From the NCBI RefSeq assembly GCF_019397265.1, contig NZ_CP068985.1:8526501-8590500 (forward strand): a DNA stretch of 64,000 nucleotides, written 5' to 3'. Both the position numbers and the translations under genes were made by a program. Within the stretch, counting starts at the first letter, position 1. Each line of letters opens with the position of its first letter. This document shows positions 60,826 through 64,000 of this stretch, piece after piece. This DNA is from Nonomuraea coxensis DSM 45129. Its GTDB lineage: Bacteria > Actinomycetota > Actinomycetes > Streptosporangiales > Streptosporangiaceae. The notes beneath the pieces are model-generated. The model was given only the letters and a program-made list of their open reading frames with translations, was not told the DNA's origin and made no database searches.

Positions 60826-61890
60826 GTGGTGCGCGACTTCGAGCGGGACGACGGCGGCCTGCGGGTGGTGTTCGGGACGGGCACGCTGGCCCGGCTCCGC
60901 GACGAGCTCGACCGGCTCGGCGGCCGGCGGGCGCTGGTGCTGTCCACGCCGCGGCGCGGCGAACTCGTCTCCCGTGTCGTGGCCGGGCTGGGCGGGGCCG
61001 CCGCGGGGGTGTTCGATGGTGCCGTCATGCACACGCCCGTCGAGGTGACCGAGGCCGCGCTGGCGCGGGCCGCCGAGGCCGGCGCCGACTCGGTGGTGTC
61101 GGTGGGCGGCGGGACGACGACCGGGCTCGGGAAGGCGGTCGCGTACCGGCTCGGGGTGCCGCACGTCGTGCTGCCGACGACGTACGCCGGGTCCGAGGTC
61201 ACGCCCGTGCTCGGGGAGACCGCCGGGGGGCGGAAGACGACCACGACCGACCCCGCGATCCGCCCCGACACCGTGATCTACGACGTGTCGCTGACCACGG
61301 GCCTGCCCTGGCCGGTGACGGTCGCCAGCGCCGTCAACTCGATGGCGCACGCCGTGGAGGCGCTCTACGCCCCCGGCCGCACCGGCGCGACCGACCGGAT
61401 GGCGACCGAGTCGATCGCCGCGCTGGCGACCGGCCTGCGGCAGCTCGCCACAGGCTCCGGGGAGGCGCGGGCGGAGCTGCTGTACGGCGCCTACCTGGCC
61501 GGGCTCTGCCTCGGCGCCGTCGGGATGGGGCTGCACCACAAGCTGTGCCACACGCTCGGCGGCTCCTTCGGCCTGCCGCACGCGCCTCTCCACACCGTGG
61601 TGCTGCCGTACGCGATGGACTACAACGCGCCGGCCGCGCGGGAGGCGATGCGCGCCGTGGCCGGCGCTCTCGGCGTGGCGGACGCCCCGGCCGGTCTCCA
61701 GCGGTTCACCCGCTCCCTGGGCGGGCCCGCCGACCTCGCCGGGCTGGGGTTCGGCGAGGCCGACGTGGACCGGGCGGCCGGGCTCGCGACCGAACGGCCG
61801 TACCCCAACCCCCGCCCGGTCACCCGCGACGGCGTCGCGGACCTGCTGCGCCGGGCGCTCACCGGGCAATCGATCGGAGGACCACGATGA
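60826..61890 (+). CDS. Maleylacetate reductase (iron-containing alcohol dehydrogenase family)
   Basis: The 354-residue enzyme has RVVFGTGTLARLRDELDRLG, the nucleotide-binding DSVVSVGGGTTTGLGKAVAY, VLPTTYAGSEVTPVLGET, and the metal-site region AVNSMAHAVEALYAP, HHKLCHTLGGSFGLPHAPLH (the His residues). It reduces maleylacetate to 3-oxoadipate with NAD(P)H. This gives a direct link to hydroxyquinol degradation, with the dioxygenase immediately downstream. The GTG start at 60826 lies four bases after the FAH stop; the end overlaps the dioxygenase by ATGA. Confidence 0.92.
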   Translation: MVRDFERDDGGLRVVFGTGTLARLRDELDRLGGRRALVLSTPRRGELVSRVVAGLGGAAAGVFDGAVMHTPVEVTEAALARAAEAGADSVVSVGGGTTTGLGKAVAYRLGVPHVVLPTTYAGSEVTPVLGETAGGRKTTTTDPAIRPDTVIYDVSLTTGLPWPVTVASAVNSMAHAVEALYAPGRTGATDRMATESIAALATGLRQLATGSGEARAELLYGAYLAGLCLGAVGMGLHHKLCHTLGGSFGLPHAPLHTVVLPYAMDYNAPAAREAMRAVAGALGVADAPAGLQRFTRSLGGPADLAGLGFGEADVDRAAGLATERPYPNPRPVTRDGVADLLRRALTGQSIGGPR

Positions 61891-62750
61891 CCACGACCCC
61901 TGACGAAGCGGTCGAGCGGGCGGCGGACGAGCTGACGCGGACGGTGCTGGCGAGCTTCGACGGCGCGCCGGAGCGGCTGCGTACGCTCGCCCGCGGCCTC
62001 GTCTCCCACCTGCACGCCTTCGTGCGCGAGAACGACGTCACCGACGAGGAGTGGCGGTACGCGATCGGCTTCCTCACCCGGACCGGGCACATCACCAGCG
62101 ACGTTCGCCAGGAGTTCATCCTGCTCTCGGACGTCCTCGGCGTGAGCAGCCTGGTCGACGTCCTCGGCAACGCCCGCGCCGCCGGGGCCACGCCGTCGGC
62201 CGTGCTCGGCCCCTTCTACGTCGAGGGCCCGCCGGAGCTGCCGCAGGGCGCCGACATCTCGGGCGGCCTCGACGGCGAGCCCGTCCTGGCGGACGTCACG
62301 ATCACCGACACCGCGGGCGTTCCCGTCGCCGACGCCGTGGTGGACGTGTGGCAGGCGAACAAGGACGGCTACTACGACGTCCAGCTCCCGGACCAGGAGG
62401 GGCCGGTGCTGCGGGGGCGGCTGCGCACCGACGCCGGCGGGCGGCTGAGGTTCTGGACGATCCTGCCGGCGCCGTACCCGATCCCGGACGACGGGCCGGT
62501 GGGCGAGCTGCTGGCCGCCGCGGGCCGCCACTCGATGCGCGCCCCGCACCTGCACTTCATGATCGCCGCGCCCGGGCGGCGCACGCTGGTCACCCAGCTC
62601 TTCGTGGAGGGCGGCGACTATCTCGACTCCGACGCCGTGTTCGGCGTGAAGGAGCCCATCATCGTGCCCTTCTCCGAGCAGGACGACCCCGCGCCCGACG
62701 GGCGGCCTGGACCGTGGCGGCGGGTGGAGTTCACCTTCCGGCTGGCCTGA
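61887..62750 (+). CDS. Intradiol dioxygenase, hydroxyquinol 1,2-dioxygenase type
   Basis: The 287-residue non-haem iron dioxygenase has an N-terminal helical dimerisation domain (EEWRYAIGFLTRTGHITSDV, RQEFILLSDVLGVSSLVD). The catalytic beta domain has the iron-ligand regions VLGPFYVEGPPEL (Tyr), NKDGYYDVQLPDQEG (Tyr) and RAPHLHFMIAAPGRRTLVTQ (two His). The domain arrangement fits hydroxyquinol or catechol 1,2-dioxygenases; the maleylacetate reductase next door favours hydroxyquinol, giving maleylacetate. It is the last gene of the operon. Confidence 0.9.
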   Translation: MTTTPDEAVERAADELTRTVLASFDGAPERLRTLARGLVSHLHAFVRENDVTDEEWRYAIGFLTRTGHITSDVRQEFILLSDVLGVSSLVDVLGNARAAGATPSAVLGPFYVEGPPELPQGADISGGLDGEPVLADVTITDTAGVPVADAVVDVWQANKDGYYDVQLPDQEGPVLRGRLRTDAGGRLRFWTILPAPYPIPDDGPVGELLAAAGRHSMRAPHLHFMIAAPGRRTLVTQLFVEGGDYLDSDAVFGVKEPIIVPFSEQDDPAPDGRPGPWRRVEFTFRLA

Positions 62751-62872
62751 TATCCCGGCCTTTCACGAATAATTCTCACGATTTACGTCACTCCCTCCGT
62801 TTTCCTGCGTGGCACTTGCCGAAAAGGGCGACAAAGAGCCATTCTGACGTGGGGTCCGGGGGGAGGACGGTC

Positions 62873-64000
62873 ATGGCGGATCCGCTGTCAGGTGCGTTGA
62901 TCCTGGGGAAACTGATAGACGCGACCATTGGCGTTGTCTCCGGTTACGCAGGGGAAAAAACGAAAAATGCGGCTAATGCCCGCATTCGGCTGGAAAATCA
63001 GGAATTCGAGCGCGAAAAACTCGCCATCGGCCAGACGTACGCGCACGAACTGGAGGCGAGACGCGCGGCCTACCAGGCCGACCAGCAGCGCGACGTCCTC
63101 GCCGCCGAGCGGCTCAGAGCGCTCGAACAGCACCAGCGCGACCACTACCCGATCGCGGAGGGCCCCGGCCAGTTACGCAAGGCGCTGACGCTGAGCCGGA
63201 GGAACAACCCGCAGGTGCTCACGGTCCTGCTCTGCCCGCCCGACAACGAGGACCCCAGCAGCCCGACCTGGTCGGGCCTGCGCCAGCGCGTCTACGACAA
63301 CCTGATGACCTACCAGAACCGCGGCCTGGTGATCCTGCGCAAGGTCGACCGGCCCTTCCACTGGGTCAACCACGACCTCTACACCATCGACCTCTACGGC
63401 ATCCCCACGCTCATCGTGCAGTTCAGCGTCGACCACAAGCGCCTCGGCATCCACCTCGGCGGCTGCCACGTCAGCGCCGAGACCGTGCACGAGATGAGCA
63501 GGGTGCACGCGATGACCTTCCCCAGCCTGGACGAGTGGAGCAAGGACACCTCCGCCCTGGCCGGCCTCGCCGCCGAGCCGCCCGCCGACGAGCACGACCT
63601 GCTCGAACTCAACCACGACCTGGCCACCCGCCTGGTCACCATCTGCGTGGTCGTCGCGGTCGACACCTACTACCTGCAACGCCGCCGCGCCTACGTCGAG
63701 CAGTTCGACGAGGCCGTCGCCGCCGCGGGGATCTTCGGCGACGACTGGCCCGCCGACCTCGGCGTGAACTCCGCCCTGGTCGCCGACCCCGCCTTCCACC
63801 TGCTGCACCGCGCCCAGCGCAAGGTCAGGAGAGGGCTGAAGGACGAGGCGATCGAGGACGTCAACCGCGCGCTCCGGGTGCTGAGCGGCGTCAAGAGCGA
63901 GGCCGAGCGGAGGGCGCTGCGGCTGATGCGGGAGGCCCTCGGCAGCGCCTCCACCGAGGAACACCACAAGGCCAAGCTGCGCGAGGTGTTCGAGAGCTTC
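62873..64000 (+). CDS. Hypothetical protein, cut by the window end
   Basis: An ATG at 62873, seven bases after GGGAGG, opens a frame that stays open to the window edge (376 codons). The N-terminus has a small hydrophobic helix (GALILGKLIDATIGVVSGYA) and then a long charged coiled coil (about 30-95, ARIRLENQEFEREKLAIGQT, RDVLAAERLRALEQHQRDHY). Next is a globular region (about 105-320, QVLTVLLCPPDNEDP, YGIPTLIVQFSVDHKRLGIH, LATRLVTICVVVAVDTYYLQ) and a helical end. I do not recognise the family. The start is AT-richer than the rest, suggesting acquisition. It may be a TPR- or coiled-coil-type effector or scaffold. Confidence 0.7.
   Translation, partial: MADPLSGALILGKLIDATIGVVSGYAGEKTKNAANARIRLENQEFEREKLAIGQTYAHELEARRAAYQADQQRDVLAAERLRALEQHQRDHYPIAEGPGQLRKALTLSRRNNPQVLTVLLCPPDNEDPSSPTWSGLRQRVYDNLMTYQNRGLVILRKVDRPFHWVNHDLYTIDLYGIPTLIVQFSVDHKRLGIHLGGCHVSAETVHEMSRVHAMTFPSLDEWSKDTSALAGLAAEPPADEHDLLELNHDLATRLVTICVVVAVDTYYLQRRRAYVEQFDEAVAAAGIFGDDWPADLGVNSALVADPAFHLLHRAQRKVRRGLKDEAIEDVNRALRVLSGVKSEAERRALRLMREALGSASTEEHHKAKLREVFESF

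Overview
The window is high-GC DNA with Shine-Dalgarno-led, tightly overlapping genes, GTG/TTG starts, a SARP/AfsR-type regulator, ECF factors of the SigJ type, YbaB/WXG-like secretion genes and a graspetide-type RiPP cassette. Together these point to a filamentous actinomycete; Streptosporangiaceae (Nonomuraea-like) is my best guess, by inference only. I see no tRNA, rRNA, CRISPR array or intact insertion sequence, but several decayed transposase pieces and collapsed genes mark accessory zones.

Left part (1-9.2 kb): the end of a histidine kinase and its NarL regulator, then a minus-strand streptogramin-resistance locus (virginiamycin B lyase, a DUF5701 gene, virginiamycin A acetyltransferase, a truncated DoxX gene) with a divergent LysR regulator and transposase relics on both sides. 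Next come a transposase-HTH/NUDIX chimera, a PadR/membrane-protein pair, and two convergent genes that read into each other.

Middle (9.2-33.7 kb): DoxX and phosphoketolase genes divergent from a DUF4389 membrane protein, an ECF sigma operon, a three-gene ATP-grasp RiPP operon (precursor, ATP-grasp, PpiC-like maturation protein), a type VII-like toxin locus divergent from two YbaB/EbfC genes, small membrane proteins, a collapsed SpoIIE phosphatase, a NACHT NTPase coupled to an alpha/beta hydrolase, a SARP-NB-ARC-TPR regulator, and an FAD oxidoreductase/SigJ pair.

Right part (33.7-64 kb): a complete potassium operon (small ORF-kdpF-A-B-C-D-E), two NarL-type two-component pairs, a CPBP protease, an lgt paralogue, and three secreted cell-wall genes, two of which share an almost identical 365-bp inhibitor-like module joined to different hydrolase domains. 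After an XRE/NBR1-Ig protein and a short pseudogene zone lies a GntR-controlled operon of ten genes: an ABC importer (binding protein, two permeases, ATPase), a dihydroxyphthalate-decarboxylase-like protein, an FAD hydroxylase, an SDR, a fumarylacetoacetase-fold hydrolase, a maleylacetate reductase and an intradiol dioxygenase. This looks like uptake and hydroxyquinol-type degradation of an unidentified aromatic acid. The window ends inside an unrecognised gene.
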